Shown here: positions 26,323 through 34,015 of the stretch, one piece after another | How the letters are laid out: every line of letters begins with the position of its first letter | How positions within the stretch are numbered: the stretch's first letter is position 1 | Source: Cypionkella aquatica | Lineage (GTDB): Bacteria > Pseudomonadota > Alphaproteobacteria > Rhodobacterales > Rhodobacteraceae | Assembly: GCF_030161095.1 (NCBI RefSeq) | Contig: NZ_BSPP01000016.1 | Span: 1-34,015 of the forward strand | Direction: 5' to 3' | DNA: 34,015 nt | Program-made: the position numbers and the translations under genes | The notes under the pieces: generated by a model | Databases searched by the model: none | Seen by the model: the letters and a program-made list of their open reading frames with translations, nothing else | Told to the model about the DNA's origin: nothing

Positions 26323-27014
26323 GTTTGCAGGCGTCGCTGCGAAAGATATGGCGGGCTTAGCATGCGCGAAGCAACCGCACTGTGACCAAGCTGCTTTGGC
26401 TTTCAGGCGCGAAAGCGACGCGCCTGCCCCTGATATCTTGAAAGCCCTTCACCATCCTCAAAATCGCGCCGTGTCATCGACGTTCACGCGGCCATTTTCA
26501 GACTTCGGACGGATAAGACGCGGCCGATGCCAAGCCTTGCCCCTTTTGACGCACTACTCTCGTCGGGCGCTTGCGCAGTGGGCAGTTTTGATGACCGAGC
26601 ACCCTGCCCCCAATCGCCGCAGTCAGTCCGGCCAGACAGGGCCTGCTGCCGTTGAGGCAGATGCACGTTCTCACGGCGCGATGATTGTTCGAGAGATTGG
26701 CGACCATGTTGCGCTGCAGGTTCAGGCACTGTCAGGTGGGCAAGGTTGTGCTTAGCGTTGCTGGCTAAAGGCGGCCAGCCAAAGGCGACGGGACGTTGGA
26801 TGGGCCTTCGCTCCAGCCGCGTTCGGATGACTGCGCACAGGCCGAAGCGCAGTTGTAACCCGGTCTGCGACGCGGTTTCTTTGCGCAGGAATGATCCGGT
26901 TGGCCGCAATGGAATCGCATGCTTTTAGGGTTACGACAACGGCCTAGCAGGCGTGGGGGACAGATTGCGGCCAGCGTGCGTCGACCGAGTTGGACTGTGC
27001 AAACAACACATCTC
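26323..27014. other. Region without a recognisable gene
   Basis: These 692 bp lie between the AraC-type gene and the 3' end of the XRE regulator. Apart from the hairpin at 26404-26426 I see no element. Open frames up to about 180 codons exist on both strands, but they are arginine- and proline-rich, lack good ribosome sites and match nothing I know. Decayed coding sequence is possible. Confidence 0.5.
26404..26426 (+). terminator. Strong hairpin after the AraC-type gene
   Basis: CAGGCGCG (26404-26411) and CGCGCCTG (26419-26426) form a perfect 8-bp GC-rich stem with a 7-nt loop, about 80 bp after the regulator stop. No T-run follows on the plus strand, so terminator function is only possible. 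Confidence 0.35.
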
Positions 27015-28412
27015 TCAGACGTCGTACCGTGTGACCCCGCGGCGCAGGGCATCGACTGGTTGGGTGAGGATTACCGCTTGATGGGCCCGCTGGTCGCAGT
27101 TTGAACGCGGACAAATGCGGCAGTTGATGCCGATCTGAGTCATCCGGGCCTCAGACATCGAGAAGCTTTCAGCATAGCCAATTTCCGGCGCATATTGGAC
27201 AGCGCAGCCCATCGCGACAGCCAGACGATTGTCTTGGGCGTGACGCGCCCATGTCGGGCGATCCACGGTGCGGGAAAATACGAAGAACTGACTGCGATCA
27301 GGCATCTCGACAAATTGCGGCACGATGCGGTTGGGGGTGCGGAACGAGGTATGCACTTCCAGCCGCGGGCAAGCACCGCCATATTCGGCCAGATGAAAAT
27401 CTGTGGCGTTGAAGCGTTTGGTGACATTGCCGCCCTTGTCTATGCGCAAGAAGAAAAACCGCACCCCCTGTGCGCCCTCGCGTTGCAACGTGGTGGCGCG
27501 GTGACAGGCCTGCTCGAAGCTGACGTCAAAGCGGGTGGCAATGTGGTCAAAGTCATATTTCGAGGCGCGGGCCTCGGCCAGAAACTCTGCATAGGGCATC
27601 AGGACGGCTGCGGCGAAATAGTTGGCCAGTTCCACCCTCAGACGGGCGATTCCCCGCGCCTCATGGATGCCACTGCGCTGAATCAGGCTGTCCAAAAGGT
27701 CGCGCTGTTCCAAAAGCCCCACCATATGTACCAGCTGAAACGTGCGGTTGGGTTGATCCAGCGCCTCAGAGAGCAGGATTTCGCGGCGGGTCTCATCGTA
27801 TTGGCGCAGAGCGCCCGGCAGATCCTCGACCCGGCACAGCCTGACCGTGACCCCAAGATTGTCGCGCAGCCTTTGCTTGAGCATCACATAAATCTCGTCC
27901 CTTTCGATCAGAGGACTGGGCCAAAACGCTTCGGCGGCCTCTTCCAGCTCACGAAAGTGGTTGCGGTTGCGGCGAAACACATCATGCACCGCCGCTTCGG
28001 GAGAAGCCGAGGTTTGCGGCGCGCCGCTTTCGGTCAGGGCCAAAAGCTGATCCGACACGACCTGATAGCTGCGATAAAGTGTCATGAAACTGTAAACCAG
28101 CCCCGGCGCATGGACCAATGCTGCCCGCAATTGCGGCAAATCAGGGCGGGTCTGTGTAAACAGCGGATCCTGAATAACCGCGCGCAAATCCGAGAGCTGG
28201 GCGGTGCCATCCTCGTTGGCAATGTCGCGCCACTCGACTCCATAAGCCTCGAACAGGCGCAGCAGAACCTGCACCGATACAGATCTTTCGTTGTTTTCCA
28301 GAAGGTTGACATAAGACGCGCTAATTCCAAGCGCCTTGGCCATCGCACCTTGGGTTTCTTTGCGTTCCAACCGAAGGCGACGCAGGTGGGGGCCGATGAA
28401 GGTCTTTTTCAT
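27015..28412 (-). CDS. XRE-family regulator with ImmA/IrrE-like and short-chain fatty acyl regulator (ScfR) domains
   Basis: A 465-residue regulator. The N-terminal helix-turn-helix (about 5-60) includes LRRLRLERKETQGAMAKALG and ISASYVNLLENNERSVS. A middle region with ANYFAAAVLMPYAEFLAEA resembles the IrrE/ImmA-type domain, though the HExxH zinc motif is not intact (HMVGL stands near its place). The C-terminal part resembles the ScfR/DUF2083 domain and carries a CRICPRSNCDQRAH cysteine cluster close to the end. Relatives such as RamB control acetate, propionate or glyoxylate metabolism. It is divergent from the sgaA-mcl-mtkAB operon and is its probable regulator. ATG 28412 was chosen; GTG 28424 is an alternative. 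Confidence 0.9.
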   Translation of the reverse strand: MKKTFIGPHLRRLRLERKETQGAMAKALGISASYVNLLENNERSVSVQVLLRLFEAYGVEWRDIANEDGTAQLSDLRAVIQDPLFTQTRPDLPQLRAALVHAPGLVYSFMTLYRSYQVVSDQLLALTESGAPQTSASPEAAVHDVFRRNRNHFRELEEAAEAFWPSPLIERDEIYVMLKQRLRDNLGVTVRLCRVEDLPGALRQYDETRREILLSEALDQPNRTFQLVHMVGLLEQRDLLDSLIQRSGIHEARGIARLRVELANYFAAAVLMPYAEFLAEARASKYDFDHIATRFDVSFEQACHRATTLQREGAQGVRFFFLRIDKGGNVTKRFNATDFHLAEYGGACPRLEVHTSFRTPNRIVPQFVEMPDRSQFFVFSRTVDRPTWARHAQDNRLAVAMGCAVQYAPEIGYAESFSMSEARMTQIGINCRICPRSNCDQRAHQAVILTQPVDALRRGVTRYDV

Positions 28413-28557
28413 ATCATCCCACACAAGGTAATTTTGCTGAATTTACAATATTACATCGTTTCAATTCTGTAAACTCTCGCACTCACAGCGAAACGTGTTT
28501 TCATTTTGCACAAGTTTGATGCAGTGCGAAGGCTGCCTCTGACCCAAGGAGGACACC
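28413..28557. promoter_or_regulatory. Divergent promoter region, XRE regulator / serine-cycle genes
   Basis: The 145 bp are AT-rich. TTTACA and TGTAAA (about 28443-28474) form an inverted repeat with a wide spacer, and ATTTTGC occurs twice (near 28431 and 28504). RamB/ScfR-type regulators bind TTTGCAA-like elements, so these are candidate operators. AGGAGG stands 6 nt before the sgaA ATG. Confidence 0.35.
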
Positions 28558-29754
28558 ATGCGCACCGGCATCAATCACCTGTTCATTCCCGGCCCGACCA
28601 ATGTGCCAGAAACCGTGCGGCAGGCCATGAACGTGCCAATGCAGGATCACCGGGCCCATGATTTCGGGGGCTTGAACCTCGGGATTTTTGCCGATCTCAA
28701 GCGCCTGTTTCGCACCACAACAGGACAAGTGCTGTTGTTCCCCGGCTCTGGCACCGGGGCGTGGGAGGCCGCGATCACCAACGCACTGTCGCCGGGGGAC
28801 CGGGTGCTGATGGCGCGACATGGCCATTTTTCTGTCCTGTGGGCGCAGATGGCGCTGCGGCTTGGCCTGAATGTGGACCTGATCGATCTGCCATGGGGCG
28901 CGGGCGCGCCGATCAGCGAATTCGCCCGCAAGCTGGGTGCGGACACCAATGGAGAGATCAAGGCGGTTTTCGTCACCCATAATGAGACGGCAACCGGAGT
29001 GACTTCGGACATTGCGGCGGTGCGGCGGGTGATGGAAGAGTCGCTTCATGACGCGCTTTTGTTTGTCGACGGCGTCTCGTCCATCGGATGTCTGCCGTTC
29101 GAGATGGACGATTGGGGCGTAGATCTCGCGGTGACCGGCAGCCAGAAGGGGCTGATGATGCCGCCCGGTCTGGGTATTCTGGGGGTCAGTGCAAAAGCGA
29201 TGAAGGCCAGCCAAGCCGCAACCATGCGGCGGGCCTACTTTGACTTCGCCGATCAGGTCAGCGGCAATGAGACTGGCTATTTTCCATATACCCCGCCGAT
29301 CCAGCTGCTGCACGGCCTGCGCGCCGCACTTGATCGCATGCAGGACGAGGGCTTTGACACCATCATCGCCCGCCACCGCCGTCTGGCCGCAGGCGTGCGT
29401 GCGGCGGTTCAGGCTTGGGGACTGGAGGTCTGCGCAGAAAGCCCGACGCTTTACTCCGACACAGTGACTGCCATTCGCACGCCAGCAGGCGTCGACGCGC
29501 GCGACGTGATCCGCATCGGTTATGATCGCTACAATGCCGCGTTCGGCTCAGGCCTTGGCCCGCTGGCGGGCAAGGTGTTTCGCATCGGCCATATCGGCGA
29601 CAGCAACGAAGGCATGTGCCTGACTGCAATCGCTTTGGCCGAATTGTCACTGGCGGCAGCGGGAGCCTCGATCCGGTTTGGGTCAGGGGTCGCAGCGGCG
29701 CAAGAGGTCTACGCCCTCCCCGCACCTGAACCCGCACAAATCGCCGCAGAATAG
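28558..29754 (+). CDS. sgaA: Serine-glyoxylate aminotransferase (class V)
   Basis: A 398-residue PLP aminotransferase of class V. Lys197 (VTGSQKGLMMPPG) is the Schiff-base lysine; FIPGPTNVPETVRQAM, FPGSGTGAWEAA, VTHNETATGV and DGVSSIG are typical of the alanine/serine-glyoxylate group. In the serine cycle it converts serine and glyoxylate to hydroxypyruvate and glycine. The related aspartate-glyoxylate enzyme BhcA is very similar, but the partner genes here (mcl, mtkAB) fit the serine cycle better than the beta-hydroxyaspartate cycle, whose bhcBCD are absent. Strong ribosome site AAGGAGG. First gene of the operon. Confidence 0.88.
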   Translation: MRTGINHLFIPGPTNVPETVRQAMNVPMQDHRAHDFGGLNLGIFADLKRLFRTTTGQVLLFPGSGTGAWEAAITNALSPGDRVLMARHGHFSVLWAQMALRLGLNVDLIDLPWGAGAPISEFARKLGADTNGEIKAVFVTHNETATGVTSDIAAVRRVMEESLHDALLFVDGVSSIGCLPFEMDDWGVDLAVTGSQKGLMMPPGLGILGVSAKAMKASQAATMRRAYFDFADQVSGNETGYFPYTPPIQLLHGLRAALDRMQDEGFDTIIARHRRLAAGVRAAVQAWGLEVCAESPTLYSDTVTAIRTPAGVDARDVIRIGYDRYNAAFGSGLGPLAGKVFRIGHIGDSNEGMCLTAIALAELSLAAAGASIRFGSGVAAAQEVYALPAPEPAQIAAE

Positions 29755-29776
29755 ACCGCAATAGCAGGAGCCTAAA

Positions 29777-30715
29777 ATGAGCCACACTCTTCACCCCATG
29801 CGCAAGCCGCGTCTGCAACGGTCGGAACTTGCGGTTCCGGCCTCTAATCCCACCATGATCGACAAAGCAGCAGACGGTCTGGCAGATTATGTGTTTCTGG
29901 ATCTGGAGGATGCCATTGCCCCTTCGGAAAAAGAGCAAGCGCGCAAGAACGCCATTCAGGCGCTGAATGACATCGACTGGCGGGCCAAGGGCAAGACGGT
30001 TTCGGTGCGCATCAACGGGCTGGATACCCATTACATGTACCGCGACGTGGTGGACGTTATGGAGCAGGCCGGTGATCGGGTCGACACCCTGCTTGTGCCC
30101 AAAGTCGGCGTCACCGGCGACCTTTACATGGTCGAGGCCATGGTCAACCAGATCGAACAGGCCAAAGGTTACAGCACCCGCGTCGGGCTGGAGGCCCTGA
30201 TCGAAACCGCGCTTGGCATGGCCAATGTCGAGGCCATCGCGCAGTTCGGTGGCAGGCTAGAGGCGTTGCACTTTGGCGTGGCAGACTTCGCGGCCTCGAT
30301 GCGGGCACGGACGACGAACATCGGCGGGCTTAATCCGCATTATCCGGGTGACCAATGGCATGCCTCGATCAGCCGGATGGTAGTCGCATGCCGGGCCTAT
30401 GGCTTGCGGGCGATCGACGGGCCCTTTGGTGATTTCAGCGACCCCGAAGGCTACAAGGAAGGCGCCCGCCGGGCTGCGGCTTTGGGATGCGAGGGGAAAT
30501 GGGCGATCCATCCGTCGCAGATCACGCTGGCGAACGAGGTCTTCTCGCCGCCCGAACCCGAAGTGACCCGGGCGCGCCGCATCATCGAAGAACTGCGCAA
30601 GGCCGAAGCCATGGGCAAAGGGGCAGCTCAGCTGGATGGCCGGATGATCGACGCGGCATCCGAGCGGATGGCCATGAATGTATTGGTTTTGGCGGATGCA
30701 ATCGCGGCCAGGTAG
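29777..30715 (+). CDS. mclA: Malyl-CoA lyase (HpcH/CitE family)
   Basis: A 312-residue CoA ester lyase cleaving L-malyl-CoA to glyoxylate and acetyl-CoA. Family marks: RSELAVPASNPTMI near the N-terminus, FLDLEDAIAPSEK, Arg78 in SVRINGLDT, VPKVG, metal ligands Glu143 (ALIETALG) and Asp170 (HFGVADFAASM), and GKWAIHPSQI. The length agrees with Mcl enzymes of methylotrophic and phototrophic alphaproteobacteria. AGGAG precedes the ATG by 6 nt. Adjacent malate-CoA ligase makes its substrate, so the two form one functional module. Beta-methylmalyl-CoA activity is possible too. Confidence 0.92.
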   Translation: MSHTLHPMRKPRLQRSELAVPASNPTMIDKAADGLADYVFLDLEDAIAPSEKEQARKNAIQALNDIDWRAKGKTVSVRINGLDTHYMYRDVVDVMEQAGDRVDTLLVPKVGVTGDLYMVEAMVNQIEQAKGYSTRVGLEALIETALGMANVEAIAQFGGRLEALHFGVADFAASMRARTTNIGGLNPHYPGDQWHASISRMVVACRAYGLRAIDGPFGDFSDPEGYKEGARRAAALGCEGKWAIHPSQITLANEVFSPPEPEVTRARRIIEELRKAEAMGKGAAQLDGRMIDAASERMAMNVLVLADAIAAR

Positions 30716-30790
30716 CCGGAAAACTTCTGCGAAAACTCAACAGTTGAAGCGTCTGAATTGACACCCAATTCAGGACGCAGAGGGGAAAAG

Positions 30791-31975
30791 ATGGACATTC
30801 ACGAATATCAGGCCAAAGAAATCCTTGCCCGTTTCGGCGTGCCCGTGCCCCGCGGCGGACTGGCTTACAGCCCCGAGCAGGCAGGCTACCGCGCGCGGGA
30901 ATTGGGCGGCAGCGCTTGGGTGGTCAAGGCGCAAATCCACTCTGGCGGCCGCGGTGCTGCAGGTGGCGTTAAACTGTGCAAGACCCCGGACGAGGTCCAT
31001 GCCTTTGCCGCCACGCTGTTCGGCAAGCAACTGGTGACCAAGCAGACCGACGCCAACGGCAAAGGCGTCTACCGTGTGTGGGTAGAGGGCGCTTCGGACA
31101 TCGCGCAGGAACTTTACCTTGGCTTCGTGCTCGACCGCAAATCTGAGCGCATCATGATCGTGGCCTCGGCCCACGGCGGGATGGAGATTGAGGATCTCGC
31201 CGACAGCGACCCCAACAGCTTGCGCCGCATGACCATCGATCCAGCCGTGGGATTGTCCGAATTTCAAGCCCGCGAGCTGGCGTTTCAACTGGGTCTGCAA
31301 GGGGGACAAGTGGCGCAGATGGTCACGACTTTGCGGGCCTGCTACCGCGCCTACCGCGATCTCGATGCGGTCATGGTCGAAATCAATCCGCTGGTGATCA
31401 CCCACTCTGGCGACCTCGTGGCGCTGGATGCCAAGATGAGCTTTGACACCAACGCGCTGTTTCGTCAGTCACAGATTGCAGAACTGCGAGACCGCAGCCA
31501 AGAAGACCCGCGCGAAAGCACGGCAGGCGACCACGGCTTGTCCTATGTCGGACTTGACGGCGATATCGGTTGCATCATCAACGGAGCGGGCCTCGCGATG
31601 GCCACGATGGATATGATCAAGCTGGCCGGGGGCGAGCCTGCAAACTTTCTGGACATTGGCGGCGGTGCCTCGCCCGAGCGTGTGGTGCGCGCTTTCAGGA
31701 CGGTGCTGGCCGATGGCAATGTTTCTGTCATCCTTGTGAACATCTTTGCCGGCATCAACCGCTGCGATTGGGTGGCCCAAGGTGTGGTGCAGGCCTACAA
31801 AGAGGTCGGACTGACCATTCCTGTCGTCGTGCGACTTGCGGGCACCAATGTCGAGGAAGGCAAGGCCATCATCGACAGCTCCGGGCTGCCGCTGATCTCT
31901 GCCGATACGCTTGCCGAGGCTGCCGCCGCTGCGGTTGCGTCCCGCCCCAAACCTGCCACGCACAAAGCCGCCTGA
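30791..31975 (+). CDS. mtkA: Malate-CoA ligase beta subunit
   Basis: A 394-residue ATP-grasp subunit of the succinyl-CoA synthetase family. It starts [20 protein letters not shown] and has [41 protein letters not shown] and GGGASPERV, with [13 protein letters not shown] near the C-terminus. Resemblance to SucC is strong. The gene next to mclA and an mtkB-type alpha subunit identifies it as malate thiokinase. ATG 30791 follows AGAGGGG at a good distance; the frame is open 11 codons earlier without support. It produces L-malyl-CoA from malate, CoA and ATP together with mtkB. Confidence 0.92.
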   Translation: MDIHEYQAKEILARFGVPVPRGGLAYSPEQAGYRARELGGSAWVVKAQIHSGGRGAAGGVKLCKTPDEVHAFAATLFGKQLVTKQTDANGKGVYRVWVEGASDIAQELYLGFVLDRKSERIMIVASAHGGMEIEDLADSDPNSLRRMTIDPAVGLSEFQARELAFQLGLQGGQVAQMVTTLRACYRAYRDLDAVMVEINPLVITHSGDLVALDAKMSFDTNALFRQSQIAELRDRSQEDPRESTAGDHGLSYVGLDGDIGCIINGAGLAMATMDMIKLAGGEPANFLDIGGGASPERVVRAFRTVLADGNVSVILVNIFAGINRCDWVAQGVVQAYKEVGLTIPVVVRLAGTNVEEGKAIIDSSGLPLISADTLAEAAAAAVASRPKPATHKAA

Positions 31976-31986
31976 AGGAGGACACT

Positions 31987-32883
31987 ATGGCCATTCTTAT
32001 CACCGAACAAACCCGCGTCATCGTGCAGGGCATGTCTGGCCGGATCGGCAGCTTTCACGCCGCCGACATGATCCGGCATGGAACCAACGTCGTGGGCGGC
32101 GTCACCCCGGGTAAGGGCGGCGAAACCATTCTGGACCGCCCACTTTTCAATACCGTGCGTGAGGCTGTTGAGGCGTTGGGCGCCGAGGCCACCCTTATCT
32201 TTGTGCCACCGCCCTTCGCGGCAGATGCCATCATGGAGGCGGCGGATGCCGGGATCAAAACCGCCGTCTGCGTGACCGACGGCATCCCCAGCCAGGATAT
32301 GATGCGGGTCAAACGCTTTCTGCGGCGCTATCCCGAAAGCCGCAAGATGCGGTTGATCGGGCCGAATTGCGCTGGGATTATCTCACCCGGCCGCGGCTTC
32401 ATGGGGATCATGCCGCCGCATATTTACATGCCGGGGCGTATTGGCATCGTGGGCCGATCAGGCACGCTGGGCTATGAGGCGGCCGCGCAGATGAAGTCCT
32501 TGGACATCGGCGTATCCACTTCGGTTGGGATCGGCGGCGATCCGATCAACGGGTCTAGCTTCCGCGATATTCTTGAACTGTTCGAGGCCGACCCCGAAAC
32601 CGATGCCGTGATGATGATCGGCGAAATCGGCGGCCCGCAAGAAGCCGATGCGGCAGCCTTTGTGCGCGACCATATGCGCAAGCCAGTCGTCGCCTACATC
32701 GCCGGGCTGTCGGCACCCAAGGGTCGCAAGATGGGTCACGCCGGGGCCATCGTCAGCGCGTTCGGGGAAAGCGCACAAGAGAAGGTCGAAATCCTTTCGG
32801 CAGCCGGTATAACCGTCGCCCCCAACCCCTCGTCGATGGGCCAGACTATGGCCAACGTGCTGTCACGACGTCGCGCGGCCTGA
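31987..32883 (+). CDS. mtkB: Malate-CoA ligase alpha subunit
   Basis: A 298-residue CoA-binding subunit. ILITEQTRVIVQGMSGRIGS opens with the CoA-binding Rossmann part; GGVTPGKGGE, FVPPPFAADAI and CVTDGIPSQDM follow. GRSGTLGYEAA and the phospho-histidine loop GHAGAIVSAFG (His251) are catalytic. AAGGAGG stands 5 nt before the ATG, 11 bp after the mtkA stop. Length matches known MtkB proteins. It ends the serine-cycle operon. A standard succinyl-CoA ligase SucD is the alternative, but the neighbours argue against it. Confidence 0.92.
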   Translation: MAILITEQTRVIVQGMSGRIGSFHAADMIRHGTNVVGGVTPGKGGETILDRPLFNTVREAVEALGAEATLIFVPPPFAADAIMEAADAGIKTAVCVTDGIPSQDMMRVKRFLRRYPESRKMRLIGPNCAGIISPGRGFMGIMPPHIYMPGRIGIVGRSGTLGYEAAAQMKSLDIGVSTSVGIGGDPINGSSFRDILELFEADPETDAVMMIGEIGGPQEADAAAFVRDHMRKPVVAYIAGLSAPKGRKMGHAGAIVSAFGESAQEKVEILSAAGITVAPNPSSMGQTMANVLSRRRAA

Positions 32884-32910
32884 TCTCGGCAATCTCCCGT
32901 TGGTCGGGCA

Positions 32911-33113
32911 GGCTCACCGGGCGAGTCCGTAAGACATGGGACTTGCGCAAGCTGCAGTCTTCCGAGGAGAGCATCCGTATCGTGCTGTCTGGCGTTCGTG
33001 GCGCAGACAGCCTCGCCGAGTTGTGCCCAAGGAAAGGACTTCCGGTTGCTGAGGGATGCCAAACCGATGTCATCATGGGTGTTTCGGTCATGATCACGCC
33101 AACCACCGCATGA
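32911..33113 (+). pseudogene. IS3-family transposase orfA fragment
   Basis: A frame through 32949 reads RKLQSSEESIRIVLSGVRG and then ADSLAELCPRKGLPVAEG, resembling the N-terminal helix-turn-helix of IS3-family OrfA proteins (EEKIRIVLEGLRGE-x-SIAELCRREGI). The expected NLYYRWSKEFLEAGKKRL continuation is missing, and the frame turns into unrelated residues and stops at about 33113. No orfB follows. It is therefore a truncated remnant directly downstream of mtkB. Confidence 0.6.
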
Positions 33114-33653
33114 CGTTTGATTTCTAGCGTGCGCGCCTGCGTACTCCTGAAATATGCGCCGCCCGGTTTTTTACGTCAGCTTCCTTTCGACATTAAGTCA
33201 ACGCTGGGGCCATGCGCGCGGGTCGGAAACCATACCGCCAAGTGGGCGGGGCAGAAACGGGCGCTCCAAATGGGCGGATTCAGAAGGGGAGAATCTGGTC
33301 TGTCCACCTGCCACAATTCCCGAAGGGCCGGGCGAAAAGGTGCGCTATAATATCAAACAAAATCGATGATTTATATGTGGCGGTGCATGTAGTTTCGATA
33401 GAGCCAGTCTCGAAAGAGGTCGCGCCAATTCTTGTTTTGACAAAGTGTCGTGATTACAGCAGGTTATCGGCAGATCGCGCTTGCCGAATGGAGCGATCTG
33501 GGGCAAAGCAGGCCTATAGCAACCGCCGAGCGATTGCGCTTATCTGGGATCGGGATGCCAAAATCCGGATGTAATTGCGGTAGCGCGGGCCAAGATTGCC
33601 AATGTGCGCCTGGACATGGCGACCACTGCGTAGACAACTGATCGGCTGAGACG
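33114..33653. other. Region without an intact gene
   Basis: Composition becomes mixed and open frames are short. One frame near 33573-33631 reads VIAVARAKIANVRLDMATTA before a stop and may be decayed coding sequence. No RNA gene or terminator is visible. Confidence 0.45.
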
Positions 33654-33657
33654 TGTC

Positions 33658-33720
33658 ATTGCCGTTATCTGAAAAACGATTGTTGTTATGTGGGAACAAA
33701 TTGTCGTTTTGCGGGAATGA
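33658..33720. repeat. Three tandem 21-bp repeats, possible transposon end
   Basis: Units 33658-33678, 33679-33699 and 33700-33720 follow the pattern ATTG-YY-GTT-W-T-S-Y-GRRAA. Pairwise identities are 13, 16 and 12 of 21 for 1-2, 2-3 and 1-3. The array begins within TGTCATTG (33654). Arrays of about 20-bp repeats starting TGTCA/TGTCG occur at the ends of Tn5053/TniA-type and IS21-type elements, where transposase binds. No matching second end is seen in the window. Confidence 0.5.
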
Positions 33721-33899
33721 CGGCGGCAGCGATGTGAGACTAACAAGGAGCCCGCATTTCTGACAGATCCTAGCTCGCTTTGGTTGTGTTGGTGGGCGGG
33801 CTAGTGATCTGGCCAGAAAGTCGCCTCGAACTGGGCGCACCGCAGGGTCCCAAAGATTGCCGCGCTACGCTCTACCGGCCAAAAACTGCTAATCAACGT

Positions 33900-34015
33900 A
33901 TGCTAGGGTTGCTCAGTTACTCTCCTAGAAACGGCCGTTCATGCTCAGTGCAGAAACCTGAGGCGATCACAGCGGGGCTTGTCGCCGAGAGTTTGGAAAG
34001 ACTTTCAAATGCGGC
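33900..34015 (+). CDS. Possible 5' end of a gene cut by the window edge
   Basis: From ATG 33900 an open frame runs to the edge and reads SVQKPEAITAGLVAESLERL near its end, with helix-like composition. There is no clear ribosome site. The opposite strand is also open from the edge to TAA near 33922 (AAFESLSKLSATSPAVIASG), so the coding strand is undecided. Function unknown. Confidence 0.2.
   Translation, partial: MLGLLSYSPRNGRSCSVQKPEAITAGLVAESLERLSNA

Noticed and set aside
28558-29754. BhcA of the beta-hydroxyaspartate cycle
   Set aside because: bhcB, bhcC, bhcD and the IclR-type bhcR are absent; mclA and mtkAB fit the serine cycle. Not fully excluded.
1-34015. CRISPR array, prophage, rRNA or tRNA genes
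   Set aside because: No regularly spaced direct repeats, phage structural genes or RNA-gene signatures were seen.

Overview
The window looks like a chromosomal segment of an alphaproteobacterium of the Rhodobacteraceae (Roseobacter/Rhodobacter relatives). This rests on the high-GC coding bias, the nadA-nadB-nadC operon, the ScfR-type regulator next to serine-cycle genes, the HpsN-like HisD proteins and a lacEFGK-type galactoside transporter. No genus can be assigned from the sequence alone.

Layout. 1-5555: two divergent HisD-family (sulfopropanediol/histidinol dehydrogenase-like) genes share a promoter region with LacI-type operator half-sites. The rightward one heads a tight five-gene catabolic operon (HisD-like dehydrogenase, SDR, bicupin, alpha/beta hydrolase, HpcH/HpaI aldolase) whose substrate I cannot name. 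The leftward copy runs off the window and contains a perfect 29-nt Illumina P5 sequence, so it is corrupted by a library or assembly artefact. 5685-9169: nadABC on the minus strand (de novo NAD). 9613-16025: a small surface-polysaccharide locus with a repeat-containing glycosyltransferase, a DegT aminotransferase plus NeuD/PglD-type acyltransferase pair, and a long AT-rich glycosyltransferase/RgpF-like fusion that looks recently acquired. 16181-16726: yaeQ.

17068-25247 (minus strand): a galactoside uptake and hydrolysis operon in the order binding protein, two permeases, ATPase, GH42 beta-galactosidase, GH36 alpha-galactosidase. A divergent AraC regulator (25396-26322) is the likely controller. 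Two strong hairpins follow the binding-protein gene. 27015-28412 is an XRE/ScfR-like regulator divergent from 28558-32883, a serine-cycle module: class V glyoxylate aminotransferase (sgaA), malyl-CoA lyase (mclA) and malate-CoA ligase (mtkA, mtkB). The last 1.1 kb has no intact gene. It holds a decayed IS3-type orfA fragment, a tandem array of three 21-bp repeats that could be a transposon end, and an ambiguous open frame cut by the window edge.

The most noteworthy points are the adapter-derived segment in the first gene, the uncharacterised catabolic operon, the fused GT/RgpF gene and the 21-bp repeat array. I see no rRNA, tRNA or CRISPR array.
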